A stretch of 50,355 nucleotides of DNA from Bacteroidia bacterium (lineage in GTDB: Bacteria; Bacteroidota; Bacteroidia; Cytophagales; Cyclobacteriaceae): positions 1-50,355 of the forward strand of contig JAUIAO010000046.1 of assembly GCA_030425425.1 (NCBI GenBank), in the 5' to 3' direction. The stretch's first letter is position 1, and every line of letters begins with the position of its first letter. The notes under the pieces are model-generated. The model did not search any database and was not told where the DNA came from. It worked only from the letters and a program-made list of their open reading frames with translations. This document shows positions 18,401-25,894 of this stretch, piece by piece. The position numbers and the translations under genes are program-made.

Positions 18401-18840
18401 TTGTGGTGATCATGACCATGATTGGGATTATATCTCTTGCCGGAATTGTCGTGAACAATGCCATAGTGCTCATTGACTTTATTGAGCTCAGTAGAGAGCG
18501 TAAGCGCCAGGAAATGGGTGTGGATAAGCTTCCGTTCGAGGAGATCATTAAGTCTATTGCCGAAGCAGGAGCTACGAGATTAAGACCCGTGATCCTTACA
18601 GCCGTGACTACTGTTCTTGGTCTGATTCCATTGGCTATAGGATTCAATGTGGACTTCATCAAGTTTATGAGCGTATATAATGCGGATTTCTACCTTGGAG
18701 GGGATAATGTAGCTTTCTGGGGACCAATGTCCTGGACGATCATTTTCGGACTCACCTTTGCGACTTTCCTTACTTTGGTGATTGTGCCAGTGATGTATTT
18801 GTTCTTTGCCAGAATCAATAGAAAGTTAGGCATTAGTTAA
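15448..18840 (+). CDS. RND-family efflux pump (HAE-1-like permease)
   Basis: A 1130-residue inner-membrane resistance-nodulation-division transporter. It shows the duplicated RND plan: TM1 near residues 27-47, a large periplasmic loop, a TM bundle at about 345-545, a second periplasmic loop, and a final bundle from about 945. The TM4 motif reads 'GMLVDNGIVVVENV': the first of the two usual Asp residues is kept and the second is Asn, as in a number of non-AcrB HAE-type pumps. The second half has 'GIVVNNAIVLIDFIE'. Substrate is unknown; drugs, detergents or lipids are typical. It is the last gene of the tetR-led operon, and a terminator follows at 18848-18877. Confidence 0.93.
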   Translation: MTDDPNYFETNKQFGLTTLSLKNKTTVYVITILIVVMGILTYLTLPKESFPEISQPIVYVGTPHPGNSPVDMENLVTRPLEKEINAIAEVDNIKSTSVQDYSTIIVEFTSDTDIEDALTKVKDAVDRAKPDLPELQTDPSVFEMDVSEFPILNINLSGNYSMEELNEYAEYLEEEIEKVPQISKVEIRGINEKELKINVDPFQMEAREVNFMDIENAIRAENITLSGGSVKQGDIRRSVRVVGEFTNPDQVLDVVVKAEKGNIVYLKDIAEVDFDYKEAKDYARLRGNPVVMVDVIKRSGENLLTATDQINEIIEKAKTEVFPKDLVVTKTNDQSEQTREQVSSLENNIISGVILVVLVLLFFLGSRNALFVGVAIPLSMFMSFMILGIFGISINMMVLFSLIMALGMLVDNGIVVVENVYRLREEGYSAFEASKQGVGEVAWPIIASTATTLAAFLPLAFWPGIMGEFMKYLPITLMVTLGSSLFVALVINPVLITSFMKLDTGEVRKGRILIFSAIAIVVGILLYFAGAAILSNLLLIAAIITLLNVYVLTPLSRSFQSSFLPWLEGFYKKTLNFALAGWRPIVFFWGTVLLFIVSIGLMMVFPPDVEYFPKTPPKYINVFVEYPVGTDIEHTNEFTNSLESKVFKIVEPYEGIVESIIANVGQGTSDPNDPSAFGQQDTPNKARITVNFKEFKYRNGVDTYEILAEVREGLGDYPGVAVTVDQNSDGPPAGKPISIEISGEKYAKLIDITESMKKLINESGIEGIEHLKADLETGKPELVVNIDREKARRFGLSTNSIAMEMRTALFGKEISKYKQGEDDYEIQLRLMEKYRNDPDALMNKSIIFRDQSSGRIKNVPISSVATTELSSTYGSVKRKDLNRVITLSSNVEQGYNATLINNEIKELLTDFKMPEGYEYKFGGEQEKQAEEMAFLTKALGIAVSLIFLIIVAQFNKVTTPFIIMMSVVLSTIGVFLGLVIFQMNFVVIMTMIGIISLAGIVVNNAIVLIDFIELSRERKRQEMGVDKLPFEEIIKSIAEAGATRLRPVILTAVTTVLGLIPLAIGFNVDFIKFMSVYNADFYLGGDNVAFWGPMSWTIIFGLTFATFLTLVIVPVMYLFFARINRKLGIS

Positions 18841-18847
18841 AAATCCA

Positions 18848-18877
18848 CGGCTGTCCTGCATAATGACTGGGCAGCCG
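18848..18877 (+). terminator. Terminator after the first RND operon
   Basis: CGGCTGTCC (18848-18856) pairs with GGGCAGCCG (18869-18877) over nine positions including one T.G, with a 12-base loop, followed by TTTATCATTTT. It ends 13 bases before the next start codon, so it also sets the leader of the metallophosphoesterase gene. Confidence 0.65.
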
Positions 18878-18890
18878 TTTATCATTTTCT

Positions 18891-20126
18891 ATGAATAGAC
18901 TATTGTTTTTATTGATTGCCGGGAGTATTTATCTGGCTTTTGATATTTATGTATTTCAGTCAGTTCGGGTCATTATTGCTGATTACAGCCCCAATTACAG
19001 AAGATTCATTACAGCTGGATATTTCTTATTCTCGGCGCTGCTTTTTGTCGGGATATCACTTTACCGGGAGCTTGACCCCAAGCAATTCAGCAATCTGAGG
19101 CTGTTTATTACCACCTCATTTTTTGTGGTTCTCACAGGCAAAATAGTCATTTTTCTGTTTGTACTTATTGATGATGTCAGGAGGTTAATTACGTACATAT
19201 CTGGATTGTTTCCAGGTAAGGAAGTCGAAACTGTAAATACATCCAGATCAGAATTTATGGCCAAGTCTGCTGTAATTGCTGGTACTTTGCCAGTAGCAGC
19301 TTTGGGGTTTGGGATTATTTCTGGTGCACATGACTATCGAATCAGAAAAAGAATCATTCATTCAAAAAACCTTCCAAAGGCTTTTGATGGTATTCGAATT
19401 GTCCAGATTTCTGATATTCATACAGGGAGCTTTTTTAATAAGACTGCTGTTGCAGGCGGAGTGGACTTAATCAATCAGCAAAAAGGAGATATTGTGTTTT
19501 TTACAGGTGATCTGGTGAATAATCAATCCGATGAAGCCAAACCGTATCTTGATATTTTTAAGAAAGTAGAAGCTCCAATGGGTGTGTATTCCACTATGGG
19601 AAATCATGATTATGGTGATTATCGATCTTGGTCGAGCGCTGATGCAAAAAAGGCGGATATCCTTCAACTTCATGAAATGCACAGATATATGGGCTGGGAT
19701 ATTTTGTTGAATGAAAATAGGATCATTAGGGAATCCGGAGATGAGCTTGCGATATTAGGATTGGAAAACTGGGGAGCGGGCCGGTTTTCTAAATATGGTG
19801 ATATGTCCAAAACCTACCGCGGAACGGAAGATGCATCTTTCAAAATACTTCTTTCTCATGATCCGAGTCATTGGGATGCACAGGTAAGGCCGGAATATGG
19901 GGATGTAGATCTGATGCTGGCAGGTCATACACATGGAATGCAGTTTGGTATAGAAATAGGAGATTTCCGGTGGAGCCCTTCTCAATATATCTATAAACAA
20001 TGGGCTGATTTGTATCAGGAAGGAGATCAATATTTGTATGTCAATAGAGGTTTTGGTTTTCTCGGTTATCCAGGACGTGTCGGTATTTTGCCAGAGATTA
20101 CCGTCATAGAGCTCAAGTCTGTCTAA
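18891..20126 (+). CDS. Membrane-anchored metallophosphoesterase (YkuE/YaeI-like)
   Basis: A 411-residue protein with about four N-terminal membrane segments within residues 1-145 and a calcineurin-like phosphoesterase domain from about 165. Metal-ligand motifs are all present: 'QISDIHTGSF' (DxH), 'FFTGDLVNN' (GD), 'MGNHDYGDY' (GNHD) and 'LAGHTHGMQFG' (GHTH). YaeI/YkuE relatives act on membrane phospholipids such as UDP-diacylglucosamine or on wall polymers; the substrate here is not known. By topology the catalytic domain could face either side. Downstream of the RND terminator it appears to be its own unit, perhaps with the small PspC-like gene. Confidence 0.9.
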   Translation: MNRLLFLLIAGSIYLAFDIYVFQSVRVIIADYSPNYRRFITAGYFLFSALLFVGISLYRELDPKQFSNLRLFITTSFFVVLTGKIVIFLFVLIDDVRRLITYISGLFPGKEVETVNTSRSEFMAKSAVIAGTLPVAALGFGIISGAHDYRIRKRIIHSKNLPKAFDGIRIVQISDIHTGSFFNKTAVAGGVDLINQQKGDIVFFTGDLVNNQSDEAKPYLDIFKKVEAPMGVYSTMGNHDYGDYRSWSSADAKKADILQLHEMHRYMGWDILLNENRIIRESGDELAILGLENWGAGRFSKYGDMSKTYRGTEDASFKILLSHDPSHWDAQVRPEYGDVDLMLAGHTHGMQFGIEIGDFRWSPSQYIYKQWADLYQEGDQYLYVNRGFGFLGYPGRVGILPEITVIELKSV

Positions 20127-20194
20127 TATTTCTTGCCATTTATCCAAAATTTAGATTTCTTCAAATCTTAATTTTAACCAATAACCAAACTATT

Positions 20195-20344
20195 ATGATT
20201 TTAGGAGTATCAGGCTGGCTAGGCAAGAAAATCGGAATGAAAGAACAAACTGTAAGAATATTATTCGTTGTTGGAATACTTTTCTTTGGTGTAGGACTTG
20301 GGCTTTATCTTATCCTTTGGATTATAAAGCTACTGACTAAATAG
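20195..20344 (+). CDS. Small PspC-like membrane protein (49 aa)
   Basis: A short ORF reading MILGVSGWLGKKIGMKEQ, then a hydrophobic run, ending WIIKLLTK. The pattern G-V-x-G-W-L-G-x-x-x-G, then 'VRILFVVG', a Gly-rich turn and 'GLYLILWII', matches the core of the PspC domain (phage-shock protein C), with one or two membrane passes. PspC proteins sense or buffer envelope stress. It begins 68 bases after the metallophosphoesterase stop and ends six bases from the stop of the convergent response regulator gene. The ATG at 20195 is the only sensible start. Function by family only. Confidence 0.75.
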   Translation: MILGVSGWLGKKIGMKEQTVRILFVVGILFFGVGLGLYLILWIIKLLTK

Positions 20345-20350
20345 AGTACA

Positions 20351-20992
20351 CTATTTCTCAAAATTCTGAGCAAATTCAATTAGTTCTTGGTCTGTCCTGG
20401 TCTTCGTTTTTTCACGGATTCTCAGGATGGCGAGGCTAATAACATTATATGGAAGAGACAGCAAAGAAGCTATTTCATTCACAGGTATGCCATTCGCTAT
20501 CATTTCCATCACTTCCTTTTCAGTATTAGATAGGTTATGAATCTGCGTCAAGAGGACTCTTTTTACTGGAGGGGTTTTCGGTAGATTGTCGATAGCTTTT
20601 TCGGTTACCTTAGGCGGAAAGTACTTTTTCCCTGCCATTATCCGCTCAATTGCGGTCAAAATTTCTACTTCGGCACTGTTTTTTATCAAATATCCGTCAA
20701 CCCCAATGGCCAGCATTTTCTTAAGAGGTTCTTCAGAATCCATCATGGTTAGAACCAGTACTTTCTGAGTAATCCATAGATTCCTGATTTCCTTGAGCAA
20801 CTCTATACCGTCCATTTTTGGCATAGAAATATCAGTCACTACCAGGTCAAATTTTTGATCTTTCATTTGCTCAATGGCCTCTTCGCCGTTTTGAGCTTCG
20901 CTGATCTTGCAATTGTCGATTGTGCTTTGGAGAAGATACACTATACCCTTTCGAGTGACTTTCTCATCTTCGACGATTAAAAATGATTTCAT
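20351..20992 (-). CDS. NarL/FixJ-family response regulator
   Basis: A 213-residue two-component regulator. Receiver domain residues 1-120: acidic pocket E8/D9, phospho-acceptor Asp54 in 'LVVTDISMPKMDG', switch Thr/Ser in 'VLVLTMMDSEE', and the conserved Lys in 'GYLIKNSAE'. The C-terminal LuxR-type helix-turn-helix covers about residues 145-205, with 'LSNTEKEVMEMIANGIPVNEIA' as its first half; it is somewhat divergent ('LPYNVISLAILRIREK') but recognisable. No cognate histidine kinase is adjacent, so this is an orphan in this window. Target genes are unknown; the nearby PspC-like and metallophosphoesterase genes are convergent, not co-transcribed. Confidence 0.9.
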   Translation of the reverse strand: MKSFLIVEDEKVTRKGIVYLLQSTIDNCKISEAQNGEEAIEQMKDQKFDLVVTDISMPKMDGIELLKEIRNLWITQKVLVLTMMDSEEPLKKMLAIGVDGYLIKNSAEVEILTAIERIMAGKKYFPPKVTEKAIDNLPKTPPVKRVLLTQIHNLSNTEKEVMEMIANGIPVNEIASLLSLPYNVISLAILRIREKTKTRTDQELIEFAQNFEK

Positions 20993-21400
20993 ATAGCTGT
21001 TCTTGTAAGTTGAATCTTATGGCAAGGCAAAGTTGAATAAAATAATTGTCATAAATAGGTATCGCTCGTCAGTGAGCAGCATTTGATGATGAACAGGGTT
21101 TTTTAATCATTGTTTGCGATTATAGAAATAATGATATGACTACAGCTGACGTCACTAACATCTTTTGTTATCATTTCAATTTAGAACATTGTGATGCACG
21201 GGTATTCCTTTTTGTTTCGTTTTCCGATCCAAATGGTAGTTATTTGTTAATTCCGAAGAGTATTGAATGATATTCATGACACCTCCCAAATGCAATACAG
21301 GAAGAATTCATTTTTAAAGAATCAATTGATTTTTTAAGTACAATATTGGTATCGCAAAAATTACTGTAACTTTATAATTGACCAACCGTTCAGTCAATAT
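20993..21400. promoter_or_regulatory. 408-base intergenic region; tetR promoter at its right end
   Basis: A divergent region between the response regulator gene and the second tetR gene. I see no ORF of credible quality and no RNA structure I can name. At its right end TTG (21346-21348), an 18-base spacer and TAACTTTA (21367-21374) form a good Bacteroidota-type promoter for tetR. The left part should hold the response-regulator promoter but nothing decisive stands out. Confidence 0.5.
21377..21398. promoter_or_regulatory. TetR-type operator over the tetR transcription start
   Basis: ATTGAC (21377-21382), a 10-base spacer and GTCAAT (21393-21398) form a 22-base inverted repeat with further symmetry inside. 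It sits just after the -7 element TAACTTTA and ends two bases before the tetR ATG, so a bound repressor would cover the start site. This predicts autorepression of the whole operon. Confidence 0.65.
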
Positions 21401-21991
21401 ATGAGTCCAAGATCAAAAGCCCAATTTGAAGAGATTAGAGAAGCAAGCACGAAAAAGATTCTGGAAGCTGCATTGGAGCTATTCGGTACCAGAGGGTATG
21501 AAGCCACATCAATTGCTCAGATTGCCAAAAGTGCTGAGGTAAGCAAAGGATTGGTTTATAACTATTTTGAAAGCAAAGAACATTTGTTGGAGGCTGTGGT
21601 GATGGATCTGATGAATATTGGTGATGAAATGGTAGAACAAATGCTCGATCCTGATCCTGCGAAAACGTTGGAAAACCTTATTAAAACAGTTTTTCAATGG
21701 CTAGCCGAAAATGATCGCTTAAATAGATTGTTGGTGTCGCTTTCCACACAGTTGGATAGGTTTCAATTCGTGAGAGATCTGGCTAGTAAAAAAATGGATG
21801 GATATCTGATGATGTTGGAGGAGCTACTACAGAAGCTGGATTTTGAGGACGCTAAAACTGAGGCCAGGATTTTGGCCACCTTCTTTGATGGTATTGCTCT
21901 ACATGTGATGATGATGAAAGAAGAATATCCTCTGCTTGAAGTTCAGGAAATGCTTATCAATAAATATTGTAAAAATTCAACAGTCAATTAA
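21401..21991 (+). CDS. TetR/AcrR-family regulator of the envelope ABC operon
   Basis: A 196-residue TetR-type repressor. The helix-turn-helix spans residues about 18-60, with 'ATSIAQIAKSAEVSKGLVYNYF' as the core; the C-terminal part is helical with Met-rich stretches and no known ligand signature. The start ATG lies two bases past the 22-base palindrome, so the leader is very short. One base separates its stop from the next start (21993), making it the first gene of a six-gene operon. It likely controls the LolA-like protein, ABC transporter and beta-barrel in response to a small hydrophobic ligand or envelope state (inference). Confidence 0.93.
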   Translation: MSPRSKAQFEEIREASTKKILEAALELFGTRGYEATSIAQIAKSAEVSKGLVYNYFESKEHLLEAVVMDLMNIGDEMVEQMLDPDPAKTLENLIKTVFQWLAENDRLNRLLVSLSTQLDRFQFVRDLASKKMDGYLMMLEELLQKLDFEDAKTEARILATFFDGIALHVMMMKEEYPLLEVQEMLINKYCKNSTVN

Positions 21992-21992
21992 T

Positions 21993-22736
21993 ATGAAACC
22001 ATTAATTACTTCAATGATTTTTTTATGGATAGCCTCTGGCAGCATGGCTCAGACAGCAAGAGAGATCATTGATCGGGCAAATGATAAAATGCAAGGAGAA
22101 TCCAATGCTGCAGAAATGGTGATGAAAATCGTTCGTCCTACCTGGACCCGAGAAATCACCATGAAAAGCTGGGCAAGAGGCACAGAGTATAGCTTGGTTT
22201 TGGTGACGGCTCCAGCCCGGGACAAGGGTTCAGCATTTCTCAAACGAAAAAATGAACTCTGGAATTGGCAACCTACTATTGATCGGGTGATCAAAATGCC
22301 ACCATCTATGATGATGCAAAGCTGGATGGGCTCAGACTTTACAAATGATGACTTGGTGAAAGAATCATCTGTTGTGGATGATTATAATCATCGCATTGTT
22401 GAAGACACTACGATTGGAGAATATCAGGTGTGGAAAATTGAATTGATCCCAAAAGAAGATGCAGCAGTAGTGTGGGGCAGGATAGAGGCCTATATAGATA
22501 AAAGTGATTACTTACAATTGTTATTCAAATACTATGATGAAGACGATTATTTGATTAACACTATGGTGCTTTCTGATGTGAAAAACCTTGGAGGCAGAAT
22601 GATCCCTTCCAAATTGGAAATGATCCCGGCTAAGAACCCCGATCAGAAGACAGTAATTATTTACAAGTCTATGGAGTTTGACAACAATCTGCCAGAATCA
22701 TTCTTCTCCATTCAAAACATGAAACGTGTAAGATGA
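21993..22736 (+). CDS. LolA-fold periplasmic protein (outer membrane lipoprotein-sorting family)
   Basis: A 247-residue exported protein. The signal peptide ends at 'ASGSMAQ'. The mature part has the pattern annotated as outer membrane lipoprotein-sorting protein (LolA-like half-barrel): 'AREIIDRANDKMQGES', then 'EMVMKIVRPTWTREITMKSWARG', 'FLKRKNELWNWQPTIDRVIKMPPSMM', then the strand-rich end 'GRMIPSKLEMIPAKNPDQKTVIIYK'. Such proteins bind acyl chains in a hydrophobic cavity. The ATG at 21993 was chosen over an in-frame ATG at 21936 inside tetR. It overlaps the next gene by four bases (ATGA), implying coupled translation. It is a plausible periplasmic carrier for cargo released by the ABC transporter encoded downstream. 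Confidence 0.88.
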   Translation: MKPLITSMIFLWIASGSMAQTAREIIDRANDKMQGESNAAEMVMKIVRPTWTREITMKSWARGTEYSLVLVTAPARDKGSAFLKRKNELWNWQPTIDRVIKMPPSMMMQSWMGSDFTNDDLVKESSVVDDYNHRIVEDTTIGEYQVWKIELIPKEDAAVVWGRIEAYIDKSDYLQLLFKYYDEDDYLINTMVLSDVKNLGGRMIPSKLEMIPAKNPDQKTVIIYKSMEFDNNLPESFFSIQNMKRVR

Positions 22737-23959
22737 TGTATTTCAAACTAGCCTGGAGGAATATCTGGAGGAATAAACGCAGGAGCCTGATTACCATAGC
22801 CTCCATCACATTTGCTGTTTTGCTGGCTTGCTTCATGCGTTCTATGCAGCTCGGTTCTTATGATCGCATGATCGAAAGCGCAGTGCGTTTTTATACTGGT
22901 TACATTCAAATACATCAGAAAGGGTATTGGGATGACAAAACCATCGACAATAGTATGGCTTTTGATATTGCCCTAATGGACAAAGTAGCTAATACAGAAG
23001 GAGTAGAAGCCGTGGTGCCACGAGTTGAATCGTTTGCTTTGGCGTCTTATGGCTTGAAAACAAAAGGAGGGTTGGTTGTTGGTATTGATCCTCAGACAGA
23101 AAATACGCTCACCAGATATGAAGAGAAAATCATTGATGGAGAAAATCTTACTGCTGAAGATCGTGCCGTTTTGATTTCGGAAGGTTTTGCAAAATATTTG
23201 AAAGTAAGTGTTGGGGATACATTGGTGTTAATTAGTCAGGGATATCATGGAGCGAATGCCGCAGGTTTGTATCCTATTAATGGGATTATCAAATTTCCAT
23301 CTCCAGCTCAAAATGATCAAACCATCTTTCTTCCAATCAAAGAAGCTCAATGGTTTTATGCATTGAATGACCAGATTACCAGCTTCTCTTTGGTGATTGA
23401 TAAAGCCAATAATACGGAAAGAATCCTCTCGGATCTTCATGCTAAAATCATGGATGAGAATTTGGAGATTATGGGCTGGAAAGAGTTAATGCCTGATTTG
23501 CTTCAGGGAATCGAAATAGATAATATCAGTGGGAAGATCATGATTTGGATCCTTTATGCGGTAATCGGATTTGGGATGTTTGGTACTTTCCTCATGATGA
23601 CTGCTGAGCGTATGTATGAATTCGGAGTAATGATGTCCATAGGTATGAAGCGAAGAGTCATGCAGTTCATCATTTTTCTGGAGATGTTATTGATGTCTTC
23701 CATTGGTGTGCTGTCCGGAGTGGGTATTTCTTTGCCTTTCCTCATTTACTACTATCACAATCCTATTTATTTCAGCGGAGAATCAGCCGAAGCGATTGAG
23801 AAATTCGGAGTGGAAGCGGCGTACTTTTTTAGTGTTCAACCGTCACTTTTTTACAATCAGGCTTGGGCTATATTCCTTATGGCATTGATTCTCGGTTTTT
23901 ATCCTTTGTACGTCATTAGTCGTCTGAAGCCTGTAGAGGCCATGAGAACTGCTGTTTAA
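22733..23959 (+). CDS. FtsX/MacB-type ABC transporter permease (first)
   Basis: A 408-residue inner-membrane permease of the LolC/E-FtsX-MacB superfamily. It has the characteristic layout: an N-terminal 'AWRNIWRNKRRSLITIASI' amphipathic entry, TM1 at about 18-35, a large periplasmic MacB-core-like domain, then three C-terminal TM segments around residues 270-400 with 'AERMYEFGVMMSIGMKRR' coupling helix and the closing 'ISRLKPVEAMRTAV'. It is paired with a second, different permease, suggesting a heterodimer as in LolCE. The start overlaps the LolA-like stop. Confidence 0.9.
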   Translation: MMYFKLAWRNIWRNKRRSLITIASITFAVLLACFMRSMQLGSYDRMIESAVRFYTGYIQIHQKGYWDDKTIDNSMAFDIALMDKVANTEGVEAVVPRVESFALASYGLKTKGGLVVGIDPQTENTLTRYEEKIIDGENLTAEDRAVLISEGFAKYLKVSVGDTLVLISQGYHGANAAGLYPINGIIKFPSPAQNDQTIFLPIKEAQWFYALNDQITSFSLVIDKANNTERILSDLHAKIMDENLEIMGWKELMPDLLQGIEIDNISGKIMIWILYAVIGFGMFGTFLMMTAERMYEFGVMMSIGMKRRVMQFIIFLEMLLMSSIGVLSGVGISLPFLIYYYHNPIYFSGESAEAIEKFGVEAAYFFSVQPSLFYNQAWAIFLMALILGFYPLYVISRLKPVEAMRTAV

Positions 23960-23977
23960 CCCTTAAACTAGAATAAA

Positions 23978-25189
23978 ATGTTAATCAAAATAGCTTGGAG
24001 AAATATCTGGAGAAGTAAGGGACGCAGTATGGTAGTGATGGGCTCGATAATAGTGGGCATTTGGGCACTGATCTCAGCTGTAGGTTTCATGAATGGTTTT
24101 ATGGTAGGCTATATGGCTGATATCATCAATCATGATATTTCCAATATCCAGATTCATAATCCAGAGTTTAAAAGTGATCAGGAAGTGAAATATGTGATTC
24201 CTGATGGAAAGAAAAAAGTCAATGAAATACGGAAGTGGACAGAAGTAGAGGGTGCTACTTCCAGGATTATTGTCAGCGGAATGATTGCCTCAGCGCGTAA
24301 AGGATCTGCAGTTCAGATCAGAGGTGTAGATAAATCCAATGAGGCAAAAGTCACTGAATTGGACTCCTTGGTGAATGAAGGGACATATTTTGACGGGATT
24401 AAGAGGAATCCAATCTTATTGGGTAAAAAATTGGCAGAGGAGTTGAAGGTGAAAGTCAAATCGAAAGTGATTCTCACATTTATGGATGAGTCCGGCACAC
24501 CAATTTCTGCTCGTTTTCGGGTAGCTGGAATAATCAATACTTCCTCAGTAAACCTCAATGAAATGACGGCCTTTGTGCTTAATGAAGATATTGGTCGCTT
24601 GCTTGGCTCTTATGAAATTCATGAAATCGCCATACTCACCATGCCGCGTATTGAAGAGGAAGTGGTTCTGAACAAATACAATGATCTTTTTAAGGGTGAC
24701 CTTGTTGAGACCTGGACTCAAGTAGCACCTGAGTTAGAATTGCTAAACGAGATGTATGGTTCTATGATGTATGTGCTGGTGTTCATAGTGATGATGGCTT
24801 TGGTTTTTGGTATTGTCAATACCATGCTTATGGCAGTACTTGAGCGTATAAGAGAACTTGGAATGCTCATGGCTGTGGGAATGACACGCATCAAAGTGTT
24901 CTTGATGGTCCTATTAGAGACCATATTTCTGGGAATTTTAGGTTCGCCAATTGGGCTTTTTTTTGGGTGGCTAATGATGTACTATTATACCACGAATGGC
25001 ATTGATTTGAGTGCTTATTCTGAAGGATTGGAGTCTTTTGGCTATTCGTCTATTTTGTACCCATACGTAGATAGTAGTACCTATTTGATTGTGACAGTTT
25101 CTGTTATTATCACTGCTTTTATAGGAGCAGTATACCCAGCCTGGAAGGCAATCAAACTAAAGCCTGTAGAGGCACTTCATGCCATTTAA
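23978..25189 (+). CDS. FtsX/MacB-type ABC transporter permease (second)
   Basis: A 403-residue permease with the same plan as its upstream neighbour: 'IAWRNIWRSKGRSMVVMGSI' at the N-terminus, one TM, a periplasmic domain of about 220 residues, then three TM segments and the coupling helix 'LERIRELGMLMAVGMTRIK', closing with 'AIKLKPVEALHAI'. The shared N- and C-terminal signatures suggest the two arose by duplication and form a heterodimer. It follows the first permease by 18 bases and precedes the ATPase by 21. Confidence 0.9.
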   Translation: MLIKIAWRNIWRSKGRSMVVMGSIIVGIWALISAVGFMNGFMVGYMADIINHDISNIQIHNPEFKSDQEVKYVIPDGKKKVNEIRKWTEVEGATSRIIVSGMIASARKGSAVQIRGVDKSNEAKVTELDSLVNEGTYFDGIKRNPILLGKKLAEELKVKVKSKVILTFMDESGTPISARFRVAGIINTSSVNLNEMTAFVLNEDIGRLLGSYEIHEIAILTMPRIEEEVVLNKYNDLFKGDLVETWTQVAPELELLNEMYGSMMYVLVFIVMMALVFGIVNTMLMAVLERIRELGMLMAVGMTRIKVFLMVLLETIFLGILGSPIGLFFGWLMMYYYTTNGIDLSAYSEGLESFGYSSILYPYVDSSTYLIVTVSVIITAFIGAVYPAWKAIKLKPVEALHAI

Positions 25190-25210
25190 TCACTTCAAAA
25201 TTTAATAATC

Positions 25211-25894
25211 ATGAGCATTATAAAAGCTGAAAATATCAACAAAACATATAACGAAAATACCATTCCTGTTCATGCCTTGAATCATGTAAATCTTGAGATT
25301 GACCGGGGTGAATTCACTGCTATTGTTGGTCCATCTGGTTGTGGTAAAACCACACTTCTCAATATACTAGGTGGACTTGATCAACCAACAACTGGTAAGG
25401 TGACTATTTCTGATACTGAGATCACCAGCATGAAGGATAGTGAACTGATTGATTTCCGATTGAAGAATATTGGATTTGTTTTTCAAGCTTATAATTTGAT
25501 ACCTGTGTTGACCACTGCTGAAAATGTAGAATTCATTATGCTGTTGCAGAAGCGGCCTAAAGAGGAGAGAGATCAAAGGGGAATGGAGCTGCTGAGAGAA
25601 ATGGGAATAGAGGAGAAAGCTAGGCAGCGACCATCTCAGCTGTCTGGTGGTCAGCAACAAAGAGTAGCTGTGGCCAGAGCATTGGCTTCAAAACCTCAAT
25701 TTGTACTGGCAGATGAACCTACGGCCAATCTGGATTCCACCTCTACCACACAGTTATTGGATATTATGGCCAAAATGAATGAAGAGGAGGGGGCTACGTT
25801 TGTGTTTTCTACGCACGACCAGCGTGTTATCGATAAAGCCAGACGTGTAGTGACTTTGGAAGATGGCAAAATCGTAAGTGACGAAAAGAGATGA
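25211..25894 (+). CDS. LolD/MacB-like ABC transporter ATP-binding protein
   Basis: A 227-residue ATPase of the LolD/MacB/FtsE group. Walker A 'GPSGCGKTT' lies near residues 39-47, the Q-loop in 'FVFQAYNLIPVLTTAEN' near 90, the ABC signature 'LSGGQQQRVAVARAL' near 140, Walker B 'FVLADEPTANLD' near 160 and the H-loop 'FSTHDQRV' near 197. The length is that of a stand-alone subunit. It should energise the two permeases encoded just upstream. Its stop overlaps the start of the beta-barrel gene by four bases, tying the barrel to the transporter. Confidence 0.95.
   Translation: MSIIKAENINKTYNENTIPVHALNHVNLEIDRGEFTAIVGPSGCGKTTLLNILGGLDQPTTGKVTISDTEITSMKDSELIDFRLKNIGFVFQAYNLIPVLTTAENVEFIMLLQKRPKEERDQRGMELLREMGIEEKARQRPSQLSGGQQQRVAVARALASKPQFVLADEPTANLDSTSTTQLLDIMAKMNEEEGATFVFSTHDQRVIDKARRVVTLEDGKIVSDEKR

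Noticed and set aside
15448-18840. Asn in place of the second TM4 Asp of the first RND pump as a sign of an inactive or non-proton pump
   Set aside because: Many HAE-type RND pumps outside the AcrB group read VDN here and the first Asp is kept, so it is not evidence of inactivity.
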